From NCBI RefSeq assembly GCF_947507565.1, contig NC_089178.1:1612001-1676000 (forward strand): 64,000 bases of DNA, given 5' to 3'. Below the pieces are notes generated by a model that saw only the letters and a program-made list of their open reading frames with translations, had not been told where the DNA came from and ran no database searches. Shown piece after piece: positions 24,082 through 36,851 of this stretch. This DNA comes from Oscarella lobularis. Lineage: Eukaryota; Porifera; Homoscleromorpha; Homosclerophorida; Oscarellidae. Made by a program: the position numbers and the translations under genes. Each line of letters opens with the position of its first letter. The stretch's first letter is position 1.

Positions 24082-27000
24082 ATGACAAAGTCGATCGTTC
24101 TACTCGCAGCAGGAAGTACGTGGCCTACAGACGCTCGAGCGTATAGCGAATTATAGAGATCTCGATCGTTTCAGTTCTTCTCTGCTCGGCCGCTCCGTCT
24201 CCGCCCGACAAGCAGCAGCGTACGACAGTCTCATGCTAAAGCGTTTCTTTACTAACGATTTGTCTCGCAGCAGCGAACAAGCAACGCCAGTTGCAAGAGA
24301 GCCGGTACGTGAGCAGCGTATACCCCCGGGGCGCGGCAGCGGGGCGCGGCAGCGGGGCGCGGGCAACTGATCCGCGATGGTTGATATAGGGATGCCGCTG
24401 CAAGACAAAAGCTTCCCAGCGACTTTGTCAACAATCCTAGTAGGGCTTCCCTAAAAGACGTACCAGCGCACACCATTTCTCGCCTGCCAAAAGTAAGATC
24501 GTCGTCGATCGCGTCGTCACACCTCGCATTTGTACGGTATCCTTGTGACAGGACACGCTGAAAAAGCTCACGCCCGCTCAAGTGAGGGACAACGTGAAGC
24601 GTTTCAGTGAACTCGGTTCGCAAAACTTTGGAAATTTCATCGACAGAGTCAGCGAGGAAGCGTTCAAGGAAACGTTCGACGATTGGAAAGTGAGAGAGTT
24701 CACGCGGGGAGTGTACGACGCGTGACGTCATCGTTCTTCTAGAACCAGGCGCGCAATCTTTCGCAAAATCAAGCGCGTTCTATCGTCGATCGCTTCGCTC
24801 AAGAAAAGAGCTCGTTCACGAAAGCCGACATTCAAAATTTGGGCGGATTGAATAAAGGAATGAGTCGGGATGAACTCGAAAAGATCTCGCCTGACGCGTA
24901 CGTCAAAAACAGTCATTTACAAAAAATTTGTTAATTAAATAAATAATTAATTAATTAGTATTTCCGAATTGCAAGACGCCCGCGCCGATTTCGATCACTG
25001 TCAGCGTCGCACCGTCGCCGACGTCAAGAAGAAACAGAAGAGTCCGTCTCAGTTCGGTCCGAGTGACGTCGATCAATTGGACGCGTTTGTGCCCGATATG
25101 GACAACGGTGACATGAAGAAAATGTCGAAAGGGACGGTCAAGGATAGCCTCGACACATTGGGAAAACAGAGTTTTCGACCTGATCAGGCTAGATCGTTGT
25201 TGATGGGAGCCGACGCTTCGTCGTTCACAAAGGACGACGTTAGCAAGTAAAGACGTCGTCCTAGGAATTTTTAAAAGTATATACATACATGGGTTTTTCT
25301 AGAGCTGGTAGGTTGAGACCGTTTATAAGAAGCGATCAGGTGAAAAGCATGGATGCCGAGGCTGCGGACGAAGTTGCAAAACAAGTCAAGGAACCCAGAA
25401 AACCAGTGCCTAAAACTAAATGAAAAGTTTCCTGCATAAATTAAAATTTATTTACTAATTGTTCTAGATGGATCAGACGCTTGCCAATCACTTCTTCGGA
25501 AGACGAGCCGGCAAAGTGAACGGGACGGTGAACACGAAGAATTTGACGTGCGCTGACATGGCTGAAGCGGCAGGACAGACGGCGGGATTGAGCACTCGCG
25601 AGCAGAGGGGAATACAAGTTCGCCAATTCGCTTCGTGCGTCAAGAATTTGGGTCATTATCTCGGCAATAATAATCCGCACCAGGTGAGAGAAATTCACGC
25701 TCAGCTCTGCAAATTTAATTAATTTGATCTTGTGTGGTTTTCAGTTCCGTGCTCTGGGTGACAAACTGTTTAAAGGCAAACGTAACGCGACTTTCCTTAT
25801 GTCAGATGGTAACGAGACGAAGGTGATTCGCTAAGGGTAGGGAGGTGATATTGCGTTTGACTTTTTTTTTCCCTAGGTATCAGATATGAAGGAAGGGGAC
25901 ATTCGTGGACTTGGTCACATGGTCAAAGGAATGCGATCTGAGCACATCGATCAGGCGAATCCGAAGGAATTTGCAAAAGCAGTTAAAATGGGAGTCAAGG
26001 ACACCGCAAAGGGAGCGCAGGGATCGCAAAAACGAGCCATGCTCAAAAAGGTTTCATTTCTGTATATAAAATTATAACTAGTTACTCAGAGCGGATTTCA
26101 GAGCCACGAGGGCGGTCTGAGGAAACTGAGCGACTTGGGCAGCGATTTGTCCAAGGAAATTCCATTGGGCGTGCATCAGAAAATGCCGGACAATGCGACG
26201 ATTCACGACGCCAAAGATCGAGCCGTCGAACTGAGAGACAGTCAGACGTCGGATCTGTATCAGCGCGAACGAAAACGTCTCGGGAATCCCGCTGAGGGCA
26301 ACGAGACAAAGTGGGACGGAGAAGCCATCAAGTAAGTTTCGAAGCAAAAAGGCTGCGCGTATGCATTGAATGTAATGTGTGCTGTCTGTCGTCTAGGAAT
26401 CTCGATCGCGTCGTTTGCGGTGCGCCGAGCGAAGACGTCGAGAACATGCCCGCCGATCAAGGCGAGACGATGATTGGCGCTCTGAGCAAGTGCAAAGGAA
26501 AGCACGGCGCCCAGAGGGCGTGTGTCCGGGCACACGCCGGCAATCAGCAATTCAACTTCTCTGGCATTCATCCTCACGATATCGAGGGATTTGGAAAACT
26601 CGCTGTCAATCTCGAGTACGTTTCCGCGTATTCGATCGTCACGTAAAGTGTCTGACATTTCTCCATTGCAGCGTTGACGATATCAAAAAGATGCCGCAGA
26701 AGAGTCAAAGTCAATTCTGCTGTCAAATTGCGAGCAATCCCGACGTGAAGGAGAACGTTGGCGCCGATAAGGTCAAGTTTCTCCTGGACTTATGTAGTGA
26801 AGAGGATGAAGAGGAAGAACAGGACGGCGAAAGAAGAAAAAGGGTACGTCGTCTGGCATGTAGTCTGTACCATGCATGCAAGAGTATTTTTTACAGCGAG
26901 AAGAATCGGAATGTCACAGCAGTGCTAAAGTCGAAAAACTGGACGATCTGAATCGCGGAAGGAGTGTCAAAGACATCGACAAACTTTGTGCTGAAGCTCA

Positions 27001-28879
27001 CCAGAATGCCGGCAGTCTTCTCGACGGCAAATTTAACGATACGCAGCGTCAAGCTCTAATGCGTAATCGTCTCCAGAAAGTTCAGTAAGACATCTTGTAT
27101 TATATCTTAATATTTCATTTTGTTACTCTAATTACCATAGCAACGGCGACGCTGGTAGGATGACGGGAGACGATATTACGGATTCGGGCAAATCGTTGAG
27201 ATTTCTTCCCAATGATCAACTGTCCAAGATAAAACCTGTACAAAATAGCAGCTTTACCCTTCAAATCTTTGTGCTTGTAGATAAACGTTGTCCTATATAG
27301 AAATCTTTGACCGACGCACTCGACTCGGCGAGTCAAGTAGAATGGAGCGGCGAACAGGCGAAACGACTGATTCCCATTCTCGAACGTGCCTTCGGCAAAA
27401 GTAGGTCAAACCGGCGATCAAAAAAATAATCAAACATTGAGAAATCACTTTCTCTCAGACGTTTCCCAGTGGGGCGGACGAGAGCACAGACTCGCCGGAA
27501 ACATAACGGTCGGTCTCCGGCCACGGGACATCGCAGATATGCCGTCGGATGCATTCGATGACGCTCTCGAGACGATTGCCGGCAGCTGCGAACGATTGGA
27601 CGAAGAACAGCGACAGGCAATTCGAAATGCAACGAGAAAGGTTAAATAATTTTAGCAGTCCTTTCTGGTCAACGTTCAGTTAATCTAATCTAATTTTTTT
27701 AGAAACTCGGTCGCGACAGCTTTGACGGAATCAGCGAAGAAGACATCGGTCGAATGGGCTGCGCCGGTATGCATCGGGACATCGTGAAATCGAAGAATTT
27801 TGGCGCGTCGGAGGACGGCATCAACTTGGCGGCGCAAGCGATGAAAAGGGCGTTGATGGCGGGAAACGTAGACAGAGATACGGTAAAGGAAACTACCTAA
27901 CAGCCGATTAATTAATAGACAAGTGAGAAATTTTCTTCAGGAGACGACGGCGTTTGAAACGATTAAGGATCGTCGAGCTGAGAGCCGAACCCAAGATGAC
28001 CGCTTGACGAAACGGGATAGTCATGGATCTGACGTCGAGCATTGGACGGCGGAACAAATTTCCAACACGGATCACTTGATGAGAGGCGCTAGGCTCGACG
28101 ATGCGAAAAAGTTCAACCTCTCCGCTCTCGGGTTTGTCATGTTAATTATTGATTTATTTGCTTTACCTGTTTGCTTTGTTCTTAGTGGAGCGAGTCATAT
28201 TTTAGGAAGAATAAATTGGACCGGCATTTCCGATGACGTAATTGACGAGATGTCGAAAAAGATTAGGAGGGGATTCAGTCGCGATGGTACGTCTGATTTT
28301 TCACCAATGAAATGGAAGTGCTCTCACACAAGCGAAATGGGCAGCTTGATAAGTACGTCTACTTTTGTTTCTCTCTTTCCTAAAGTTCACACACGACTTA
28401 ATTTCTCGTTTACAGGACGCGAAGACGTTCAACAGTTCAATAGATCGCACATTGGATGCATGGATCGCGATACGATCAAACTTTTGGGCAGTAACAAGGA
28501 CAAAAGCACGGGCGTTCTTCACGTACGTTCACTTTAGCCGATACAACGTACGCCAGTTGAATGTCTTGTTGCTTCAATTCTAGGCATTTTCTTCTGACCA
28601 ACTCCGAATGTTTGACAGTGACAAGGCTCGCGAGATTCAAATGACGCCGGCGTACGATTCATTCACGCCGGAACAACGAGATTCGGTCGATGCTGCGGCG
28701 AGCGTTGACAGTCAAACCGCTGACGTCACCGAGCCAACGGTTGCTGCGACTCCAACGGCCGGTGCCGCAACCGGTAAGCAGCGAGCGATATATGGAAAAC
28801 AATTTTTATCTCGTTTTCTTTTTAAGTGATTGCCTCTTTCGGTGGAGTCCTGCTCGTCGCCGCGACAATCGTCTACTAA
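24082..28879 (+). CDS. Mesothelin/stereocilin/otoancorin-family protein, copy 2
   Basis: Tandem paralogue of the previous gene with the same 24-exon plan and identical phases: 24082-24115, 24175-24219, 24271-24304, 24390-24492, 24552-24689, 24743-24897, 24959-25246, 25303-25405, 25468-25683, 25745-25822, 25877-26050, 26102-26331, 26397-26615, 26672-26843, 26897-27084, 27141-27237, 27301-27400, 27459-27640, 27703-27882, 27941-28131, 28186-28352, 28416-28522, 28584-28773, 28827-28879; 1147 residues. Signal peptide MTKSIVLLAAG..., repeats such as IVDRFAQEKSSFTKADIQNL, and a hydrophobic C-terminal end (VIASFGGVLLVAATIVY) suggesting GPI attachment. Many exons are exactly the same length as in copy 1; small differences fall in exons 2, 3, 9, 10, 14 and 23. 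Confidence 0.85.
26286..26539 (+). repeat. Gene-conversion-like tract, donor/recipient 2
   Basis: Counterpart of 20703-20956, at a constant offset of 5583 bp, including an identical 65-bp intron (26332-26396). Flanking coding sequence drops quickly to paralogue-level divergence on both sides. Confidence 0.85.
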
Positions 28880-29068
28880 TTTCGGAACTTTTTGAAGTGA
28901 AAAACAAGATAGGTTATCGTTGATTGTGTTTGTGCCTGTTGAGCTGATGGCTTTGTTTGTCTTTAATTATGTAATGATGTCATGTCTTGCTGCATGTGGG
29001 CGAACCTCTCAAAGCTACTTATACTACTACAGACGACACTCTGGTCTTCAGCGCTGTTCAGCTCAGTC

Positions 29069-31788
29069 TCAAGCAAGACCTAAATCTTTTCTCACCTTAC
29101 GGGCAACAGACGAATGATAAAAATCCTCGTTGGCGAGAAAAGTGTCGACGGCCAGCAGCGACGACTTCGGACACGCGTACAAGTCCCTAAATTCAAAAAA
29201 ATCAAGTCGATTGTCGTCGTCTCGTCGGCGCTACGTGTACCTGTATAGGGGATTGACGAATTTTCCTCGTCCCTGCGACGTGATAAACGTCACCGTCAAA
29301 GGAAACGATTCCTCCCATTCCGATCGCGTGCACATGCGGAGCCATTGAAAACGAATTTCCGAATTCTTGGTCGCATTGAAATTGTAAGCTGTCTGCATCG
29401 CTTGAACTTTTCCAAGAGGAAACGGATCCTAAGACAAAGAAACGTAGTACCATCGATAGCAGTCAAACAAAAGAAAGACCTCAAGAAGAAGTTGGCTGAG
29501 GAATTCTATTGTTTGACCAGCTGAGAAATCCTTAATATCATCCATGGAAAAGTTGGGATAGTCGCTTTCTTGAGCCTAAAAGCACAACGTTGCTTTATAG
29601 TTGAAATCACGAAGGGTTTCTTTCGTACGGCAACCCATCGTTTTCTCAAGGCAGTGCAGGCGTCTGAGAGAGTCGTATCATATCTATGGAAAGGTAGATT
29701 AGGCCGTCGTTGCATGTGTGTTACGTACTTGGGATGAACTACAGGCATTCCCGGTTTGTGAAGCCACGCGTTCCAGTCGACCGGATCAAAAATGCTCAGA
29801 TCGTCTTTGTAGTATTCGAAGAGAAAATCGCGCCACTGGTGAGTCGTGACGGTTCCGTATTCGAATTTTTGAATGTAGGCGTACAAAAACGATTGGAATT
29901 TATCTGAAAAATAACCAATAGAGGTACGTATGCAACGAAATCAAGTCTGTCGCAATACCACGTCCTCCGACAAGTGTTTCGAGATAATACAAGAAAGCCG
30001 ATCCTTTTTCGTAAGGAATACTAGAAAAGGTTTCGTCCGGATCTTCTCCCTCGAGCTCAGTGACAAGACAAGTAAACGGATTGGTGGAACCAAGACGATT
30101 GACCTCAAGAAAAACTTACAGAGCTCGCTCCTCGATGAACCGACCTGAAACTCACTTCGCTCTGCAGCGTATTCCATCCTCCAACGAAGGCGAACTGTCT
30201 GGTCTCTTCGTCGTAAAGAGCTCCGAGAATTCTTCGTTCAAAGTAGACAGTGAATCCTTCGTTCATCCTAGGGAGAGACTCTGGGAAATGATGGGGAAAA
30301 ACGTCTGACTTTATGTTACCAGAAGTGCTCCCAATTGTAATTTGTCACCAAATTTCCCGTCCAGCTGTGCGCCGCTTCGTGAGCAACAACCTATTTTCTC
30401 AATGATAAATAGCCTGAAAGGTATCTAAAACTCACGTTCGCAAGGGATCTGTCACCGGCCTAAGATATATATACATGTGTGTATGTATATATCAAATGTA
30501 ATTTAATTTATCTTTTGCCTAGCTTACGAGAAGAGTAGGCGTAACGAACGTGAGACACGGATTTTCCATTCCTCCAAAAGGAAACGACGGAGGAAGTACA
30601 AGAAGATCGTATCGACCCCAAACGTAAGGACCGAGCATCTCTTCGGCAGCAACGAGCATTTTTTCAGTCTAGAAAAAAGAATTAAAATGAGAGTGCTAAT
30701 GACGTACAGTACGTAGCACTACATCGGCAAATTCATAAGCAGCTTGATCGACGACTTCCTTTTCGCTCCAAACTCTCGTTCGTGGGCCAATATCCCTGAG
30801 ACAAGGGTTAGAGGAAAAACGAATATACGTGAGTACAATCTCACCTGGATTCAACGTCACCAACAGCCAATGCAATGAGATAAGAAGGTATTGGTACCTA
30901 GGGAGATGAATAGTGAGATAACTGTTATATATAAAAAACAAAGCGTTTCTTGCCTTCTGTTCAAAAGAACAAACATTTTTTCCCTGGCAAGAAGAGTGCT
31001 TTTGTTTCTCTTGAGCAACTGCACTCATCAGGGCAGTCAACTCCTCAGGAACCGTGATCTGCATGCAAAAAGATCAGCCATGTACGTCAGAGCAGACGAG
31101 ACTATAGACTCGCCGTGGCTGTGTAGGTTATTTTCACAGACGGTGTATCTTGACAGGGAAACATACTTCGAGCCATAATCGACTGTACAGCAAAGGTACG
31201 ACATGTATTACGTACTACTATTTATGGTACATATTGACTCGCTTACTTGACATTGAGTGAAAAGATAGGGATACCTCTTACCGGCCGTCTGCTCGGGTGT
31301 GAGCCATTGGACGGCCAGCGACGCCGGAGTCGTTGCGTAATTGATCCGGATTTTTGTTTCGGCGCCTCTACACGGGGGCGGGGGAACGTAGGAATTATGA
31401 TGTCAGCAAAGGGCGTGTCTCTGTACTCTTGGGCCGTACTCTTGGCTCGAATGTTTGAGCAGCGTGATCTTGAGGGCACGCCCGTAAGTTCCCACCGGCT
31501 CGTCGAGCACGTATTCCAAGTTTTTGTCGTTTTTGCAATCGATAACGGAACGAATGTCTAACTTGTTCGTATCGAGCACCTGCGAAACAAAAAACAAGAA
31601 CGTCGACGCTACGACGATTGAGAGAAAGAGAAATCCACCAAGGTGTGATTTCCGGCTTCTTTGTTCACTACGATCAATTCTACGTGGCCATCCAACGTTT
31701 TCGTTCCGAAATTCGCCTCCAAGTCGAGGTGAATGTGAGTGCACAAATACACTTTTGGTTGCGCAAAACTGTTGGGATCACCCGGCAT
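29069..31788 (-). CDS. LTA4H: Leukotriene A4 hydrolase-type M1 aminopeptidase
   Basis: Zinc metallopeptidase and epoxide hydrolase of the M1 family, cytosolic. 18 exons: 31639-31788, 31440-31579, 31247-31367, 31114-31182, 30954-31058, 30845-30897, 30723-30795, 30528-30668, 30436-30459, 30320-30390, 30156-30267, 29962-30103, 29729-29903, 29629-29683, 29480-29575, 29294-29428, 29241-29272, 29069-29186; 603 residues against 611 in human. Diagnostic: substrate motif GGMEN in [11 protein letters not shown], zinc site HEAAHSW with the downstream glutamate in [28 protein letters not shown], and [14 protein letters not shown] before the C-terminal helical domain. Two adjacent introns (donors at 31113 and 30953) start GC. 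Whether it hydrolyses LTA4 in this animal is unknown; it may act only as an aminopeptidase. Confidence 0.95.
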
Positions 31789-32090
31789 AACGACGTGGAG
31801 GAAGAAAAAAAAGCTACAGGAAATGTGTCACGTGAGACCAGTTTGTCGCGAGCGTGCCTATTCGCAGAAACGAGCCGTAGCGCGCGCAAACATATCACGT
31901 GATGTACGTCGCAATTTTATTGCCATCAACTACGCTGTATAAAAGGTAATCTACGCATCGCTTTACGCTGCAAAATTGTTATTATTCATGCATAAATAAT
32001 TCGTCATTGCAATTATCGACGCACAGTGCAAAAAAGCAACGTTTCTTCGTTTTTAGCACGACGAGCACTCGGGCTACAGTTGCAGAGGAG
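31789..32090. other. Upstream region of LTA4H-type gene
   Basis: Contains the presumed LTA4H promoter (minus orientation). A TATA-like tataaaagg at ~31937 faces the plus strand, away from LTA4H. No gene seen. Confidence 0.4.
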
Positions 32091-32790
32091 CTTCAGTGGC
32101 AATTGTGGCTAAAGGGCTTCAGTGGCACGGTGGCAATGCGGCATATGGCGTACCGGTAGCAGTTTTAGTGTTGCGTGTTGCACCAAGATCTTACAGTGGC
32201 TTAGTGTCAACGTGGCATCTGTGGCAAATCCATTTGCTGCATTAAGAACTAAAGAATTTAGAGGAATTAAATGTAAACGTGGAAAAACGGGGGCTTTATG
32301 GGCAATGGGCTTTTAGTGGCCAATGGGGCTTCAGAGGCAAAAGGGCACAGTGGCAGCGTGGCATATGGCGTAGCAGTTTCGTGTCCTATTGCTGCAGTTG
32401 CACCAAGTCCTTAGAGTGGCTTCAGTGTCAACGTGGCAACTGTGGCATGTCCATTAGCTGCATGTTGCACTAAACTCCTTATAGAGTGGCTTCAATGTTG
32501 ACGTGGCAAGTGGGCCACGTAGCAGTCCATTGGCTGTAGCACTACGTCCTTAGTGCTGCTCAATTACAAATGATGCTAATACGTGTGAAAGTACCACTGT
32601 AGTATGTGTATATGTGCTAGTGTGACACTGGCTGCAGTACTGTAGCAGTATAGTGTCGTGTCATGAATACACTGCAGCATCGGCAACGTGGCAGCGTTGC
32701 AACGTTGCAACGTGGCAACGTGGCGGCGTGGCAGCGTGGCAGCGTGGCAACGTGGCAATGTTGCAAAGTGACACCGTGGCAAACTAGAGA
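32091..32790. repeat. GTGGCANN octamer satellite, plus orientation
   Basis: Increasingly regular 8-bp repeat. From ~32688 to 32780 the sequence reads as twelve consecutive octamers of the form GTGGCAAC/GTGGCAGC with a few substitutions. The 32100-32250 and 32300-32480 stretches are two diverged copies of a longer GTGGC-rich block. No coding gene is supported; the long minus-strand ORFs here are translations of the repeat. Confidence 0.8.
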
Positions 32791-33790
32791 AGACTCAAGC
32801 AATCGTGTAAGAGTATTTGTTTGGTAGCAGCAGTAAAAATTGATTCTCGAAGTGCCTTACTCTCTTTCTCGCAGAAGAAGAAAATAAACTTCTTGAAAGG
32901 CGGAAATTGTCTCTGGGCTTGTACTTCACGATACAGGCTTTTGCACCGTAAATACAGCAGAGGTCCTTTACTGCTGGTTTCAACTTTTGCAAAATCATTG
33001 CTACGTGTATTCCCGGCAGGAAGCGACGCATGCTAAACTGTAAAGCAATATGGCAATTCTGTTAGAAGAATCCCGTTCGTGCTTTCCTCAATATAGGTAA
33101 GCGCAAATGTAAGAAAGAGACAGCAGTAAAATATAAGTTCGTTCACTGCCGCTGTTGCCAAAATTTCTTTGTGGAAGCCACTTTCTCAAGGCTGCAGATG
33201 CAATATTTTCCACCTTGCGTTTCTTACGTTACATGGCGATCTTTTTTTATCGGAGTACAGCAATTTCGCGTTAAAAATCGATTGACCTTATCGGTTACAG
33301 AAGAAAAAGCAGCAAAATTTAAGGTGCAGAAGCCTGATGTAATGCAAGCCAACAAGTCGACCTGCGCTGCCGCTTTTCAAGAACTTTCTCTTGCATGCGT
33401 AAAGCAGAGCTCCTTAAAGCAGAGCTCCTTCACTGCTGCTTTGAACTGCTGCAAAGTTTTTGTTACTACCATCACTACCAACCCTAACCCTAACCGTACT
33501 GCAAAAGCAACATTGTGATACTGTTACAAGACTCCCGATCGGACTTTGTTCGATGCGTATAGGTATGCTGCCTCACTGCCAAAGTGACACTGGCACCGTT
33601 ACTTACAGGAAAACCTTGCGCAGTTTTCAAATACAGAAAGCCATCGTGTGTGGTCGCGTGGCAGTGAGGCAATCTGCCAACTTAATTAAACTGACATACA
33701 GGCAGAAAGTGGTATATATTTGTAGTGATCCAAGATGCATAGGAGTCATTCGACGAAGTCGAGCGTGCAGGGCTTCTAAGCGACGGGAAG
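32791..33790. other. Gene-free region beside the satellites
   Basis: No supportable gene. Contains a doubled TAAAGCAGAGCTCCT at ~33400-33432 and a short run of CCCTAA repeats (ACCCTAACCCTAACC) at ~33480-33495. Confidence 0.5.
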
Positions 33791-35300
33791 ACGCAACTAC
33801 ATAGAACGGCGAACGAAAGAGCCAGCGACAACCCTAGAACGGCGACCGGAAAAGGCATGCAACTGAAAGGCAACGACCCTTTGGGTTCCGCCTCTTCCGA
33901 TCGTTGTTTTATTAAAGTAGGGTCTTCACTGCCTCTTTCGGTCGCCAGACTAAGGTCACCAACGTAGGTTCATTGCTGCCCGCCAGCGCCTAATGTCATA
34001 ATACTTTTTGCAACCGTGATAGCAAAGCATGGGGCGCTGTGGCAATGTGGCAGCGTGGCAGTCAACCCAGAACGAAAGAGGCAGCGACAAACCTAAACTT
34101 TAGCCCGGGACCGGAAAAGGCAACGGAGACCGGAAAAGGCAACTGCGGTCATACACTGTACGATAGCAACGACCCTATAGGGTTCCGCCTTTTCCGGTCA
34201 TTGTTTTGTTAGAGTAGGGTCGCCGCTGCCTCTTTCGGACTAAGGTCCCCAACGTCGGGTCGTCGCTGCCCGCCAGCGCATAATGTCATAATACTTGTTC
34301 CAGCCGTGATAGCAAGGCACGTGAGCTGTGGCAATGTGGCAGCGTGGCAGTCAACCCAGAACGAAAGAGGTAGCGACAAACCTAAACTTTAGCCCGGGAC
34401 CGAAAAAGGCAACGGAGACCGGAAAAGGCAACTGCGGTCATACACTGTACGATAGCAACGACCCTATAGGGTTCCGCCTTTTCCGGTCATTGTTTTGTTA
34501 GAGTAGGGTCGCCGCTGCCTCTTTCGGACTAAGGTCACCAACGTCGGGTCGTCGCTGCCCGCCAGCGCATAATGTCATAATACTTGTTCCAGCCGTGATA
34601 GCAAGGCACGTGAGCTGTGGCAATGTGGCAGCGTGGCAGTCAACCCAGAACGAAAGAGGTAGCGACAAACCTAAACTTTAGCCCGGGACCGAAAAAGGCA
34701 ACGGAGACCGGAAAAGGCAACTGCGGTCATACACTGTACGATAGCAACGACCCTATAGGGTTCCGCCTTTTCCGGTCATTGTTTTGTTAGAGTAGGGTCG
34801 CCGCTGCCTCTTTCGGACTAAGGTCACCAACGTAGGTTCATTGCTGCCCGCCAGCGCCTAATGTCATAATACTTTTTGCAACCGTGATAGCAAAGCATGG
34901 GGCGCTGTGGCAATGTAGCAGCGTGGCAGTCAACCCAGAACGAAAGAGGCAGCGACAAACCTAAACTTTAGCCCGGGACCGAAAAAGGCAACGGAGACCG
35001 GAAAAGGCACCTGCGGTCATACACATAGGGTTCCGCCTTTTCCGGTCGTTGTTTTATTAGAGTAGGATCGTCGCTGCCTCTTTCGGTCCCCAGGCAGACT
35101 AAGGTCACAAACGTCGGGTCGTCGCTGCCCGCCAGCGCCTAATGTCATAATACTTGTTCCGGCCGTGATAGCAAGGCATGGGGCGCTGTGGCAATGTTGC
35201 AGCGTGGCAGTCAACTCAGACCGAAAGAGGCAACGACAAACCAAAAATTGCCTCTTTCGGTCGACAAAGTATAGGTCACCAACGTAGGGTCGTACGACGT
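33791..35300. repeat. 289-bp tandem satellite with nested inverted repeats
   Basis: The marker CCCAGAACGAAAGAGG recurs at about 34066, 34355, 34644 and 34934, a period of 289-290 bp, with degenerate partial copies on both sides. Within each unit CGAAAGAGGCAGC is answered by GCTGCCTCTTTCG, GACCGGAAAAGGC by GCCTTTTCCGGTC, and the centre is the palindrome ACCCTATAGGGT, so each unit can fold into one long hairpin. Each unit also carries three GTGGCANN octamers, linking it to the flanking octamer arrays. Confidence 0.9.
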
Positions 35301-36070
35301 ATTCCACGTTTAAAAGAGGAAATCAAACTCCTCAATGCTCGTTCATTGTCACCTCAAACATGGACTAAGGGGACAGGCAAGGTATGATTAATTAAGAGCT
35401 GCGTTTAGAATGATAAGTGTAATTTTACAACTTTGAGTCGATGGGTTATCATATCCATGAACGAGCAAATTAGACAGCAAACTCCGGAACAGAGACTAAG
35501 CCAGCATCTTTTAAGAGCCCTCTTTAATGAAGCTTCGACAGGGGTCTCCTATTTTATTAGTCTTGGTCACAGGTACGACTGTGATCGCGTGTGCAAAGTT
35601 AACGTTCTTAGTTTGGTTTTAGGTACGTCAATGTCAATGAAGGAGCTGATGCCGTCTCGCCAATGACAGCCACCATTGCTCCTCTTCTTCCACTTGAAAT
35701 GTGTACGCAGACTTTGTCACAGAAGTAATGAACGTGTGAGAACTCTTAATTGTATGTCAACTCGTTTGATTCTAGAGTACTCTGATTTATTTAGGTGCAA
35801 TCCTTTTCAAAAATCGTTAGAAGCAGGAGCCACAACAAGAACTGTCTGGCAGTCCATTATGATGTATTCGGCGAGTAGATCTCAAAGAAGCAAATAGGAA
35901 GCCGCCTTCTGAGGCTACTTCAACGACTATAAAGCAGCTGTTTTTGCTGTGAAAAGCAAATCGTCTTTCCTCAATGGGTAGGACGGAAGCTGCTAGATAT
36001 TTCGTCAAAAGTCAAAAATAAACCGTGAAAGTGAGAACTCTCCATATTTACTTTGGCGAATTCTTAGATT
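35301..36070. other. Gene-free region
   Basis: Short unconvincing ORFs only, with no family similarity I can recognise and no clear repeat. Confidence 0.5.
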
Positions 36071-36640
36071 CAGGGTTGTGGCACTGTGGCATTGTGGCAA
36101 TGTAGCAGTATGGCAGTAAATTTTAGAGGCAGAGGAGCGTGGCACCGTGGCAACGGGGCAGCCTGCTGAACAAAGCGACAATAACATGGTATGCGCTACG
36201 ATATTGCGCCAGGGTGCATCGCTCAGTTTGTACTGGTATACGGTGATACAATTACAATAAACTGCTGGCGTAAGTGCAGTGAACCAGAGATGATACTGTA
36301 CTTTTTCTGCCACACTGTCACACTACTTTCACGAACATAACCTCTCATTTCCCAAGAGTACAAGCCATTTCTCTAGCTAACGGGATGAGTGTGGCACCGT
36401 GGCAGCTGGGCGGCCACGGCGCCATGCACATTGCCACAAAGCCATGTTGCCACAATGCCACGGTGCCACGGTGCCACGGTGCCACAACGCCACGCTGCCA
36501 CAATGCCACGGTGCCATAATGCCACGTTGCCCACAATGATCGCAATGTCACGCGATGCTCTATGTTATGGTGTCACGACAGTCACGTTGGCACTATTGTT
36601 ATGGTGTCACGACAGTCACGTTGGCACTACACCTGTATTG
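36071..36640. repeat. GTGGCANN octamer satellite, both orientations
   Basis: At 36076-36117 five octamers run in plus orientation (GTGGCACT, GTGGCATT, GTGGCAAT and variants). At ~36431-36531 about twelve octamers run in the reverse orientation (GCCACAAT, GCCACGGT and variants). A doubled ~36-bp unit (TTATGGTGTCACGACAGTCA...) follows at 36563-36632. Confidence 0.8.
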
Positions 36641-36851
36641 CCGCGTTTTTTGTCTCAAATACATTTACCTCTTCCATCACATGGCTGCACTCAGTGACAT
36701 TACTACAACCGATCAAAGAACACAGTGTCAGTGCATCATTATTAAAACTACATGTAAAACTTAGCTTTCTTGTGTAATTAAGTTGCGCGCGCTAAGGCTG
36801 AGTTGCGCGCGCTAAGGCTCGTTTCTGCGAATAAGCTCACTCGTTTGTCGC

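Noticed and set aside
31937-31946. TATA-like box upstream of LTA4H
   Set aside because: It faces away from LTA4H into the satellite region, where no gene is seen.
32576-32802. Minus-strand ORFs rich in CHVATLPR repeats
   Set aside because: Direct translation of the GTGGCANN octamer satellite; no start context, homologue or splice structure.
33480-33495. Telomere-like CCCTAA repeats
   Set aside because: Only about two and a half units; too short to call a telomere or interstitial telomere block.
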